From Phoronis australis (Eukaryota > Phoronida > Phoronidae), in the NCBI GenBank assembly GCA_002633005.1, contig NMRA01000281.1, positions 470,108 to 534,107 of the forward strand: a stretch of DNA of 64,000 nucleotides. The letters are read 5' to 3'. Positions 38,701 to 50,700 of the stretch are shown piece after piece (the stretch's first letter is position 1; every line of letters begins with the position of its first letter). Under the pieces are notes generated by a model, which did no database searches, had not been told where the DNA came from, and was given only the letters and a program-made list of their open reading frames with translations. Both the position numbers and the translations under genes were made by a program.

Positions 38701-41700
38701 CCGTTTATGCAGCTTATTTCAGGTGAAAAACAAGACTGTCAAGATTTCTCCAAGATGGAGTTGCTGAAAATTTTTGGGACTTGACAGAAAGTTGCTTTCA
38801 TGCTTTTAGTGTGTGGTTTGATACCACTAATTTGTTACGTTTGTCACTACAGAGCCTGTTTTGTCCCCTGAACCAATGACCAGGGTTGTGATAGTTGGCT
38901 TGATACCTTCAGGAAACATCGTGCAATGGCCAAAACACACTAGCCCAGTTGACAGCCAACTCTAAAAAAGACTACTTGTGAATAGATTCACAGCCTATTC
39001 ACGGCTTACTGTACAGAATCCCAAAAGGAAAGATTCTGTAATAACTGTTTCTAATGCCAATTATGTTTTTCTGTTGCATAGTGATTTGTAAAATATTGTA
39101 AACTTGAGTGGGGCTCGATAAATCATTCTTAGTTTGTGTGACTCAGTTCAGAAGAATGTTAGGAGCCCTGTCTTTTAAAAACTAGGTCAATTACACATGC
39201 ATTTTTCTACCTTGCAAAAGGAGAGAGTTGAATTCGGGATGTAGCTTTACTAATTGCTTTTTCAAAGGGCTGCGCAAGACAATGGTCAGTGCTCACCGCC
39301 AAGCATGGACATGGCAAGACGAGTGGTTTGGTCTTGAGCTTGACGACATACGGAAGTTAGAGAAGGAAACTCAGCGCCTCCTGGCAGAGAAAATGGGAGA
39401 ACCCGAAAACGAAGATCTGTTTGAGGATGGACCGGGGACACCCGGCATGTCAAAGAAAGGCAACAGGAATAGTTTCACTATTTTGGCCAATGAGACCGTC
39501 AACCAGAATGGTACATCGGGGGATGGAGACAACATGGTGCTGTCTCAGAAGGGAGCAGAACGGAGGAGCACATGGTCATCGTCTGGACGTCGGTCAACTT
39601 TAGGTAGAGTCTGTTGCATTTTAAAGGCCTAGTGTCTAGGGTTTAGTTAAAACCCTGAAGGAATCTCAACTTTAGAAGTAGGCCTCTTACAGCTCATAAC
39701 ATTAATGTCAATTTATACCTCACTGAAACGTGCTTTCTGAGTTGGGGAAGGATTGATAAGTCATTGCTGAAGACTGAGCTCAATAGGTTAGGATTTATAG
39801 GCTCATCAGCTTATGCATTAGAAGCAATATGAAGGCAAATAGGTTGGTTCTGTGACTGAACACTAGATGGTGTAATCGGAGTTAAATTAATTAGACCTTC
39901 CCAGGTGTCTAGGACACTATCTATCAAAATATTACCTAGTCTGCATAGGTTTGTTTATTGGACGGGCGAAATGCGATAAAAATTTATTGCGTCAGTCAGT
40001 TGCCATGCCGATGCAAAGTCGGTTGTAAATCGCCAAATCATTGGCGAATCTTAATAAAAATTTTGACATTTACATGATTACAGACACTGTTTGACTCTCT
40101 GCTATGCAGTGTGTTTGTTTTCATTTTTGTCTATTTCAAAAATAAACTGACGTCATCCAACCTGATGCTTCTATGATGCCCCAAGTGCAGTTACAGCACA
40201 GGTTGCTAATTTTTTTCTGCTCGGTCAGTCACCAGTCTTCGATTCCTCCTAGACAAGCAATGATTTGTTAAAAGAGTCATTAACCGATCCTCATTGTGAT
40301 CATCACTTGGGTTGGAAATGTGGCTAAAGTAGCAAATCATAATCACTATTTTGAAGGTCAGAAGAGCGAAGCTGGTTTGCATTATGAACAACCAATATTT
40401 TGATATGGAATATAATACAATTCAGTATATAGAAATATTTTATTTCTTTAGTCATACCGTTAATCAGCGCCATCCTCATTTTAAACTCTTTGTCCTATGG
40501 GGGTTGGAAGGAGTTTATTGTGGAGTAACTGTGTTGCTGTCGCCATTTTATGCAGGGTCGTCAAAGACGAAAAGCATAAGCGAAGCGGATTGGAGAATTG
40601 AAAAATTGGAAACACTTCAGGATGAAAGTTCCGACGACGATGGCGATTTATTTTATGATGCATTTGGTAGGTCACAAGACCGTAGCTATCCTAGAATATA
40701 TTTAGAAATGCATGTTGGGTACATTACTTTGAACACATGGTCCATTTGAACCAAGGATGGCACTCCTAACTTTGATTTGGGGTCAGATTCAATGCAGATG
40801 TTTGGTATTGGATAAGTATTGTATCATTTCCAGAGTGCATGATGGTGTTACTGTGTTTTGAACAGTGCAAGTAATGCAAATTAGCTGACAAAACAATGCT
40901 TGTTAAAACTGATCGGAAATAGAAAGTAGCCAGCTGTGCTTGGTGTATGTTCTAATGTAATCCTTGAGATCGTAATTTCAGTTACTGGAAAAATGTGGAG
41001 CAGTAAAATGTTACAGCAATGGCGACTATCACATCTTATTTACAGGAAAGAAAATGCCAAGTATGCATTGTATTTGATATTTTTTCCAGAAACTTTAGAG
41101 GAAGATAATTCCCAGCCTGTACAGATGGCACGTAACAGTTCTTGTGATACTTTGAATTCTACTCTAGAGGGCACTGACTCGTTTGAAGAGTACGACGATG
41201 CCGTCACATGTGGCGATGAGCTCCCCAAAAGCGGTAAAGTAGAAAACTATTTCAGGAAATGTCTTGAAAATTTTGAAAACTTTGAATTCAGCCATTGGTC
41301 ATAAACCCTCCAGCTTTTGATTTAGGTCATTTACTGTATGAATTAGGCCTCAAATTAAAGGTGATGTCAGGGCTTTGAAGGAATTGACAGTTTGTTGTTA
41401 CGTGAGACACTGCTCTACAAGTTTGTTGTTACATGAGACGCTGCTCTACAAGTTTGTTGTTACGTGAGACGCTGCTCTACAAGTTTTTTTACAAATTTAT
41501 TGTCAGTATAAGACGAACAAGTACATTTCATTTTAATAACGCCACGCTCGCCCGGATTCATACACAACATGTATTTTGCTCTGCAAGTTGGGTTGTCACA
41601 GCATGCCATCTCGTGTCCCCAGCATGGTGTCAAGCAATAACTGTCAGTTCTTTACAAACTCTAATCACTTCTCATGTGAGTAAGGAACAATTGAAACCAG

Positions 41701-44700
41701 TTTTATAGTCAATTGGTAAATGGTCTATTAAAATGTTTGCTTCATTGCCGTAGCGCAAGGTGCCACTTTAAGCTAAGCACTTTATAATAAGTTTTTAGTA
41801 AAGTGGCAGTCGTGTAGCACATAGTGGCTATGGGATGTTTCTTTCTAGACTTGTAATAATCAAAACTAATCTCAGTGAAGAAGTCTTGCTTTCATGGAGA
41901 AACTCATCCATGGTGGTTGAGGACAATGTACTCTGTCAAGTCGTAGACTCGTATTAATGACTTCTGGGCCTGGGTCTAATCTTTGTACTTGAAATCAAGC
42001 TCAAAGTTGTTTCTGACATTTCCATTTTACTTGACGTCTGACTGCAAATACAAGATAAGTGTCTATTTTTGTGTGCTTGAGTATTTGATGGTTAGTGCAG
42101 ATGAATGCAAGTGCAAGTTTGCACTAGATGACCTCTAGATTCAAGCTGTTGTTACAAACTCGAAGTTTGAAGTTGAGGCTCAAGCTTTAAGGCTTGGGTC
42201 ATCAAGTACACTCTAGGATTAGATAGTTTTCCACATGAACCATAATGTATTCAAGTGTAGAATAACAGGCATTAACCTGAGTTTGCTGAAAAGTGAAATG
42301 GAAAATGTTAAAAAATAATTTTTTCAGGTTGGATTTTGAGTACAAAGATTAGACCACAGTTTCAAAATTATACACCTAGGTCTTGTTGCACTAAAGGTCT
42401 TATAACCTTTTTGATCTTGAATGTGATTTACGCAAATGTGTGACAACTGTTACGTTACGAAATTCTATCTGAGATCGAAAGTGGCTTAAATGAAACATTA
42501 ATTTCAGTTTAGACCTAGTATTTATTTTTATTAAACGAAGCAATGATTTAATTGCGAATTATGCTTCAAGTTGAAAAGTTTGTGGAATATTACAAATTGT
42601 AAGTGAGGGAAGCCCCTTAGAGCTTTAACCACTAGGCCACTGATCACCTAGTGTAAATGGTACTCAGTTACAGTGTGCTTGCTTTATGATATGTTTACAG
42701 ATCCGTATGTTATGGGCATGAGAAAGACAGTTGACTTTAAGATGGATCATCAAATTCACTCATTCGAAGCAGAGAATGGCTCAACAGTAGGGGCGTGCCG
42801 TACAACTGTCCTGTTTCTGGTGCTACATGGAGGTTAGTGTCACTTTGTGCGCTCGCATAATTATGTGTAACGTGGTCGCATATCGCTGTCGTCTCTGTCC
42901 GCGTGTCTGACATCCACTGCTGTTTCTCCAAACCTCTTGGAGGGTCTTCATGGAAGTTGGCAGATATGTTCATGTGGACCTGATAATGGATGATAATGAC
43001 TTTGTGATGGATTCTACTGCCAGTGTGTCCTTGAGCAGTCGTGTTTGTCTCTGTATTTTTAGAGTTGTTTGATGGATTTTCATGGAATTTGGAAAATAGG
43101 TTTTTGTTAAGGCGATATCGTCGCCTTTTTATTTTTGAATGAATTTGACTAACTCTACATCATCTTGTGGCCATTTTTACTATTTACATTTTTTTGCATT
43201 TGCAAAACCAACCAAAAGCGTCGTTATGAAAATTAGCAGATCTGCGTTCCTGCTAAAAAGACCATGACTGACATTGGTTTTTAGATGGGTCCAACTACTC
43301 TGGTGTCCCCTAATGGTAGTTTTGTTCCGTTTTTGCTTGAAAAATTATGAAACAGAGGACTTTTGTGAATTCAATGAAGAAAATCAAAGGTTGCACAAAA
43401 CGAAAGCCAAATGATGAATTAAGAATGCTACAGCATTTTTGAGATTTCATTGTGGATACATACATCTAACATAATTTGGCCGTGCTATTGACAACATTGT
43501 TTTGCTAATGGATGAACCTTTCTTTCTTGATAAACTTAAGTGAAAATACATGGTGTCGTGACCCAGTTAATGACAGTTGGCGTCAAGTGAAAAATCAAAT
43601 TCTAAGGGTTTTCTACTTTTTCTGAGTTTAAATCTATAGCTTACAGTAGATTATCTAGCTAAGATAGACTTATCGTTAGAGTTGTATACAACCTTCAGAT
43701 GGAGCCTGAGGAAGCAATAGTTCTCATTCGTGCAATGCTCATAGTCTGCTGGGCAGTACTGGATTCGAACGCAGACCTCAAGAGTGAGATTCTGAAATCC
43801 AAACCTCTGTGCTTTGCTGAGCTAAGACTGTTGTCATTTTTGACTGTAGTGTAGGCTGTAACTGACTATCAGATATTGGGATAGAACATGATTCAGTGAT
43901 ATACATGGCTGAACAATAGGTGCTGTAAACTGTTGACACTGCCAACTTTCGTCAACTTGTGGTCTAATAAAATTTTTGAAGTTTGGCACTTTGCCAAAAA
44001 CAGTAAATCAATGTTTGAGCTTCTATAGGAACCCCTCCATTTTCAAATTACTGTTAATGTATCAAAGATGCTTTTTTAAAAACCAAATTTTAAAAGCCAC
44101 ACAACCCAGCTGTGACTAGCCATGTCTCTAATGTTGTCTATTTGGACTTTTAGAACAACTCTCACAACCTTGGACGTGCTTGTCAATGTTGGCTGGGAGT
44201 TGTCTTGATCCTTTCCACGTCATGAAATATAGTGTAGTTGTCATATTGTTATCTGTCTGGACTGTCAGCTTATCAATGCTATTAGTTAGTCATGGTGGTT
44301 TGCAAAGTGTTAGGTATGCAATGGCACTTGACAATTAATGGTATTACATTTGAGTATTCAGTAACATGTTTCTGCATAAACATGTTGTGTTGATAAATAT
44401 TCCCCCGTGTGCCCTAAGTGTCTTCAACAAAATTTGCTGTAGCCCTGATGTAGTCATTATTGACAGGGTTGTTGGAGCATGGCATGTCTTGAACAATATG
44501 CATCACAATGAAGTGTGTGGCTCTTCAGGAACATTTTAATAGGCTTTCTATGAATTAGAATAAAATCATCCAGTCAAAATTGTTATTGAATGACTGATGA
44601 ATGCAAAAGCAAAGTAAAGTGAGAATAGTCATTGAGTTACGTGTTACAACTGAAGGTTGTCACTCTAGTTGTGATCCCAAGATATCTGTGCACAATCTCT

Positions 44701-47700
44701 CTACAGTCAGCACTTCTTGTCTCACTCACTGTTTCCAAGAAGTCTTCTGGTGTGGATGTTGGGAATGAAACGAGCACAAGGCACTGTTTGTGATTTCTCA
44801 GTTAATCATAAGTTTGCTGTCCACGTTGTTTCCAGGAAGTCTGCTGGATGCTGGGAATGAACAGAACCCGAAACACGCAGACATCAGCACGTTGCGGGCG
44901 ACGTTCGACAGCGTGGTCAAGTCTCACTATCCACACCTGGCTGGTCATATCTGTGTTCGGCTGATCCCATGTCCAGCCACCTGTGCAGATACTATCAACA
45001 CACTGCTAAGGTTTGCTTTTTGAAAGATTAAGGTTTGGTGCAATAGCTGCAAACTATAACAGTCATGAGATAACTGTAGTCGAATATCCAAACTTCTCGT
45101 GAAAGCATTGTGTTGAATCAGCAGGACCTGAAATCCAATCTCTGAACTTCAATTGCAACTTCTTAAAGTTTAACTTTCACATTAACATTTTCTATTCTAA
45201 TGCCGTTCAGTTTGAACTCAAGCATGGTTGATTTCATTTACATTCCATGAGTACTTCATGACACGGTTAGATGGATTGAGTATACTGTACTTGAATACCT
45301 ATAGATTCAAGCTACAACTCATCCAAACTCAAATTTCAAGTTCAAACTCGAATTTAAAACTTTCGTGTTAGGGTCATCCACTGTGGACTTGATGTTTACT
45401 CATCAATGTCATATATACTTGGACTCAAACTGAAGGACGCGAACATAAAGTTGGAGTTCAGGTTCCAAAGATTAGATTTCGGGGTCTGGTAGGCGTAAAG
45501 CTGAAATTTTATTTCAAAATTAGTGAGATGTGAAATTTAAAAAGAGACCTAATGAATTGCTGATTTCTGTTCAAAGAAATTCTTCTTTAGTTTAAAGCTG
45601 CCTTTTTCATCTCTATCGTGCTGTCGCACTTAGTTCAGTCTGTCAGAGGCAGTGGCATTTTTTCAATCCAAAAACAATTAAGTTAAAAACCCAGATACAG
45701 TTAACCCTTCAGGCATCACCTAATACACCGTTGCAAAATGCTGATATGATGCTAGTGAGCCTATAATTTTATGCTTGTGTTCATTGGGTGACAACAATGA
45801 CACCAGATTCTTGAACTTTGCATATAGAACTGTCCTGAAGTGACATCATGAGAGCTCATTTTGTAATATTGTTGGAGTGTGTTGAAATTTGACGAAAGCC
45901 CACCATTAACCAAGCCTAAAATGCTTTAATAATCATTACTAGAAAATTTCCCACAATTTGTTGCTCCAAAATTTTGCTGATTTCAAAAGAGAAGGGATTT
46001 CCTCAAGTTTTGTTTTGTGAAAACTACTTTTAAATTTGACTATAAAATGGGGGTTTTATTGCTGGTGCATAATATACCAATCTATTGGGTCTATGACAGT
46101 CAAATGTGTACTACGTACACCTGCATAATTTGCCTCATTAAACATATGTTTCTTGTTCAGATTCCTTGTTCATGCTCAGTGTTCATGTTCTGTGTTCATG
46201 CTCCATATTCATGCTCCGTGTTCATACCCCTTGTTCATGCTCTTCATTCATATTCCAGTATAAGCCCCTTCGTCCATGATTCAGCATCGGACGAGATGGC
46301 CCTACGAGAGTTCATGCCCCTTGCAGCTATACCCCTGCTGGTCACGTCCAATCCTGACTACTATGATTCGCTCACAAACATCATCAACAAGGCCAATGTT
46401 GTATACAATGATTTTTTGAAGAGTGACGAGGGTGTAGGCTTCAATGGTCAAGTAAGCACATTGCCAATAGGTTGATGTTGTGTTAATAATATTAGCCATA
46501 GATGTTATATTGAGTGCTGCTTTGGCGCATCAAAAATGGCCAACTACAAAGTAAGATAAAAAAGAACGAAGCAGTTTATTGAGCCTTTATTGTGAGTCAG
46601 TGTGTTGCAAAATTAAATCTATTCTTTGTGTCCTCATCATTGTGAGAAACAAAACTTCCCAATGTAATACTCATGAAAACATCGCCCCAGGGTGGACTAG
46701 GGGGCGTCTTGAATGAGCCCCCCATTTGGTGAGGTGGGCAAAAAGGTCCGCCTAAGAGAAACAAAATCTCCAAAAAAATAGAAGAACAGACATACGTCCA
46801 CTAAAAAGGCAGGAACTTCCAAAATGTGGCGAATGCAATTCATACCTCTGAACATACCCAGTGAATCTTAGTAAAAGGTCCACATTCTCAAAAATTGGAG
46901 TCTCCCATTTTTAGACTGGGTGCACACATGATATTTATACCTTTAAATAATCAAGGAATAACAGAAAACTCACTTTAATTTGTAGTTTTCAGAAAAAATG
47001 GAGTTATGACAGCAATCTAATTAATGAAACCATGCAGAAAATAACACTTGATTTTATTAACTTCTGACGTATTTAAAGATGTGTGTCATGTTTCATTGAG
47101 TTCATCCAGAAGAAATCTCAATTTTTGTGAAAATTTTCATTCTTTTTTGCGGTCTCTCATGTTTAAAAATAATTACAGGTGGTCTAGTACAGAAACCAGA
47201 TGTGTGCTGTTTGCACAGATGGGTCAATTGCACTGATCACCTGGAACCATTTTTATGCTTTACTAGTGAAAACTGAGCTGAGGAGCAAGAAACCTGACTC
47301 AAAGGTTCAGCAGTGTATCTCAGTGGGACTCAACCCATGACCTTCAATAAAGGAAACAGACTGTTTTCTCACTAGGTCACACTGCCTCCTCATCTCTGTG
47401 TTTAGTTTATTTGATGTAATATACTTTTTGTGTAACCTTGTTATTCTTAGTCAAATAAAAGCATGAAAGTTTTGAGACGTCCAGTTGAGGTATCAGTATT
47501 CAATTTTTTTGTACTTAGTCAAATACAGAATTGTGCTAAAGCCTTTGATTGCTGGAAGATGCTCTGATCTTAAACACCTGTAATTTTAAGACTGGAAACC
47601 GTAACATGTAGTACAAACAATTATAGCCTCCATTGCATTCACTTACGGTTGCTGTAAATAATTTTTCAGTTTGGAACACAATATGCTGGATATGTGATAA

Positions 47701-50700
47701 TGTTTCACTTATTGTCAAATTACGTAACAAAACTAATTTGTCAGGAAATTCTGCTGCATTCATTTGTTTTTACTTGTATGGTAAACCTGAAAATGTTAGG
47801 TAAACAAATTGAGCCTTTGAAGCGATGTAATTAGGTTTTGAACAGTTGTCTCAAATTAAAGAACTTTTATCGTAGTTCATATGCCTCATTTCAGTTTCAG
47901 GTGACCATGTTGAAAAGTTATCAAAGCTGATCTAGCTTCGTCAAAGTTATGGCAAAACTCAAAATCATTCAAAATTAAACATTTGAAAATACTGATTAAT
48001 TCAAAATGATTTTGCTCCAAAATTTCGAAAATGTTCAACGCGAAACTAAAGAGGCGCACATTTTCCTACTTGTTTTAGGTATGCCTGATTGGTGACAGCC
48101 TAGGTGGCGTGCTTGGTTATGATGCTCTCTGTCAGTCATCTTACGCCCTCGGTGCAACGGGGAGTATGTCTGGCAGCCAGACTAGTCTTCTTGACATTGA
48201 TACATTCGACTGCTCAGCTCAGCCGAAGACGTCAAACCTGTCCACTATCCACCAGCTCAGTTTCAGCAACCCTGATCTGCCGAATGCGGAAAGTGAGATC
48301 GCACCAGACAAAGAGAGACCTCGGGTCAAGAGTGAAGCAGTCCTGCCCGATATAGACGTTATGCGAGAAACTCGGAAGTTGTCGCCATCTTGCTCAACTC
48401 GACCGTCATCGGCGAGTCGACGCACGAGTCGGAGCAGCAGCACAGTGGACCCGGTCAAGTTTGACTTTGAGGTGTCAGACTTTTTCATGTTTGGGTCCCC
48501 ACTGGCTCTGGTTCTTACCCACCGGCGAGTGACACTCGGTATGAGGAACGGTGAGTATACGTGATGCTTTTGTGAAATGACTTGAGGCAAAATTCCGACC
48601 ACTGTTTTTTGAAATCCCTTCGCAGTTTTCATCATAAAATGCTGAAGTAAACTGGAGGTAAGGAAAGATGATTGACAGAAGTAACTGAATCAAATTTCAC
48701 ACGCTCGTGTACATGGAGTTGTTGATAGTCTAGAGATAAAGCTGTGGCCGTAGTTTAAAATCTAGGCTGTTGTGTTTTGGTCATTGCAGATAACTGATGT
48801 TATGAGATTGGCCTCAGCTAGGTAATCAGATTGCATAATAATTATACCTACTACTTTACCGTGATAGTGCGTACATGTGTAAATATATAGTATTGATTTT
48901 GAAATTGTTTACCTGAATTTAAATAGTTTCGGAAGTTTTGTTGCTATTGTTATTAGTTGTTTCAACTATATGCTTAGCTTTCATTGTCATTTCGTTACCT
49001 GCTAAGAAATTATTATACAGTGGAGCCCACTTAATGCCATACCCTTGGCTTCAACTTAAATTATGCTAAGAAGCAGAATTTTTCTATCGAGCGGATGCTG
49101 ACATGGCGATGATCGTTACCACTTTTACATCTGGCTATGCTAAGTGGAGAGTCTCGGAGAGAGGGCTCTACAAGAAACAACTGGTGTTCACCCGCGGCAT
49201 CAAATTCTAATATGGCAAATATGAATTGAAGATTAATAAGGTTCGGTTTTTAGATTGAGAAGCGAAGTACATTATGGTAATAAGCAGTTGGGAATCAATT
49301 TTTGCTGGTTTTGTAATGATAATCATGACATTATGCGGATTGCTTTACATGTGAGTTCAATGGGAAATGATTTGGTTTCTCAACATTTCATGACTGACTG
49401 GGGTTTCCTCTTACCAGGTATGACCAAGTTGGCTCCACTGCAGTAGATATAATTAGTAAAATAATGGACCGCCTGCTGTGAGTAGATAATGCCGAGATTG
49501 GTCTCTCGTAGTTCATTAATGGCTAGCATGGGGCAATGCTTTAGCATGATAGCCAATCAAAACAGTGGTTAAAACTTCCTTTCATAGTCATTAAATATTT
49601 ATTTATTATTGTGACATGGAAACCGTGTCTTATTTCTTTGAACTGTTCTGTGAACACGAGGCAAACGTGAACATCTCCAGCAACATTTGTGTTTCATTAT
49701 TATATGTCACCGGCTCAAAATTTCTATTACTGAGAACAGCCAATGCAATGTTTCGTACTTAACACTTAATAGTGTCTTGACTTATTTTCGTAGTTTTACA
49801 GTGAGTGTTCCGGATACTTTACACTGACTGCTAAACAGCATGAAAATTCTCTTGTTACCTACAAAAACAAAATGATTTGTGTAAATGCTCAAGAAAAGGC
49901 ATGATGAGAACTGTGATTAAGACTATGATTTACCTTTTATCATGTGCAAGTTACCAGTGACAACGTATTGGTCACCGTGGTGTATTTTACCACACTGCAG
50001 GTTGTCTCAAACGTCCGGCCTGCCACCAGCTGTACAACCTGTTCCATCTAACCGATCCGTCAGCGGCTCGACTTGAGCCCCTTGTAGAAGAAAAGTTCCG
50101 CCACATCCGGCCAATAGAGATTCCTCGATACCAGAAGTTTCCTCTCGGCGATGGCCAATCTTCTCACCTAGGTGAGTGCAGAACAAGTTGCGGATTTCTT
50201 CTGTGCTTCTCAATGACAGAAATTTTGTTCTTATGAACCAGCAATTATTGTTATTATTTTTACTAAAAACTGGAGCCTCTCGCTAATTTTGCTTTGGGAA
50301 TTGAATCTTTGGTTGATATTGATTGTTTTGCAAATAACAAAAATGTGATACGTTCACATCCCTAAGCATAAAGATTTGTGGGATGTGAGTCGACCAGAAT
50401 GCAGGATAGAAATTGGAATACGTAATAATCTCGCTAAGGAAGCTAGTGTGGTCATGTGCTTCACTTGCGCAATACATGGTGTCGTGTCGTGTCTTGCGTG
50501 TTCTTGCGTGTTTGCAAGATTCTCGCTTTTAGGAAGCGCACAGCAGGTTGTTGTGTTCATCTGCTCAGTAGCGTGGCAGTTGACACTGGATAGATGCTAC
50601 CTGTTTACTCTTATCGAAATAACTATTGAAGTTTTTTTTTGGCTGCTTGAAATACTACTAACAGAAGTGATCTCTTCTTATAACTGAGCTACTATGCTTG

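Larger units (their letters stand above)
28805..39267 (+). other. PITPNM: Intron 4 (10.5 kb)
   Basis: The largest intron, phase 1. Contains MITE B copy 2, dispersed repeat D copy 2, an N-associated duplication, a 1.69-kb TIR element nested in repeat F, MITE H copy 1 and repeat E copy 2. About 34.8-36.9 kb and 38.3-39.2 kb show nothing that I recognise. Confidence 0.88.
41234..42700 (+). other. PITPNM: Intron 7
   Basis: Phase 1. Contains a 31-bp tandem repeat, MITE H copy 2 and a tRNA-like SINE fragment near 42608-42652. Confidence 0.88.
42833..44835 (+). other. PITPNM: Intron 8
   Basis: Phase 1. Contains an array related to the ~145-bp repeat, a repeat E tail fragment near 43430-43610 and a tRNA-derived SINE. 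About 43.9-44.8 kb shows nothing recognised. Confidence 0.88.
45011..46258 (+). other. PITPNM: Intron 9
   Basis: Phase 2. Contains MITE H copy 3 and a 13-bp tandem repeat that forms the sequence just before the exon 10 acceptor. Confidence 0.88.

Noticed and set aside
39421-39603. Alternative-frame open frame inside exon 5
   Set aside because: It is the shadow of the PITPNM coding frame.
43697-43835. A functional tRNA gene on the - strand
   Set aside because: A and B boxes are present, but the acceptor stem does not close and extra non-tRNA sequence follows. SINE is the better call.
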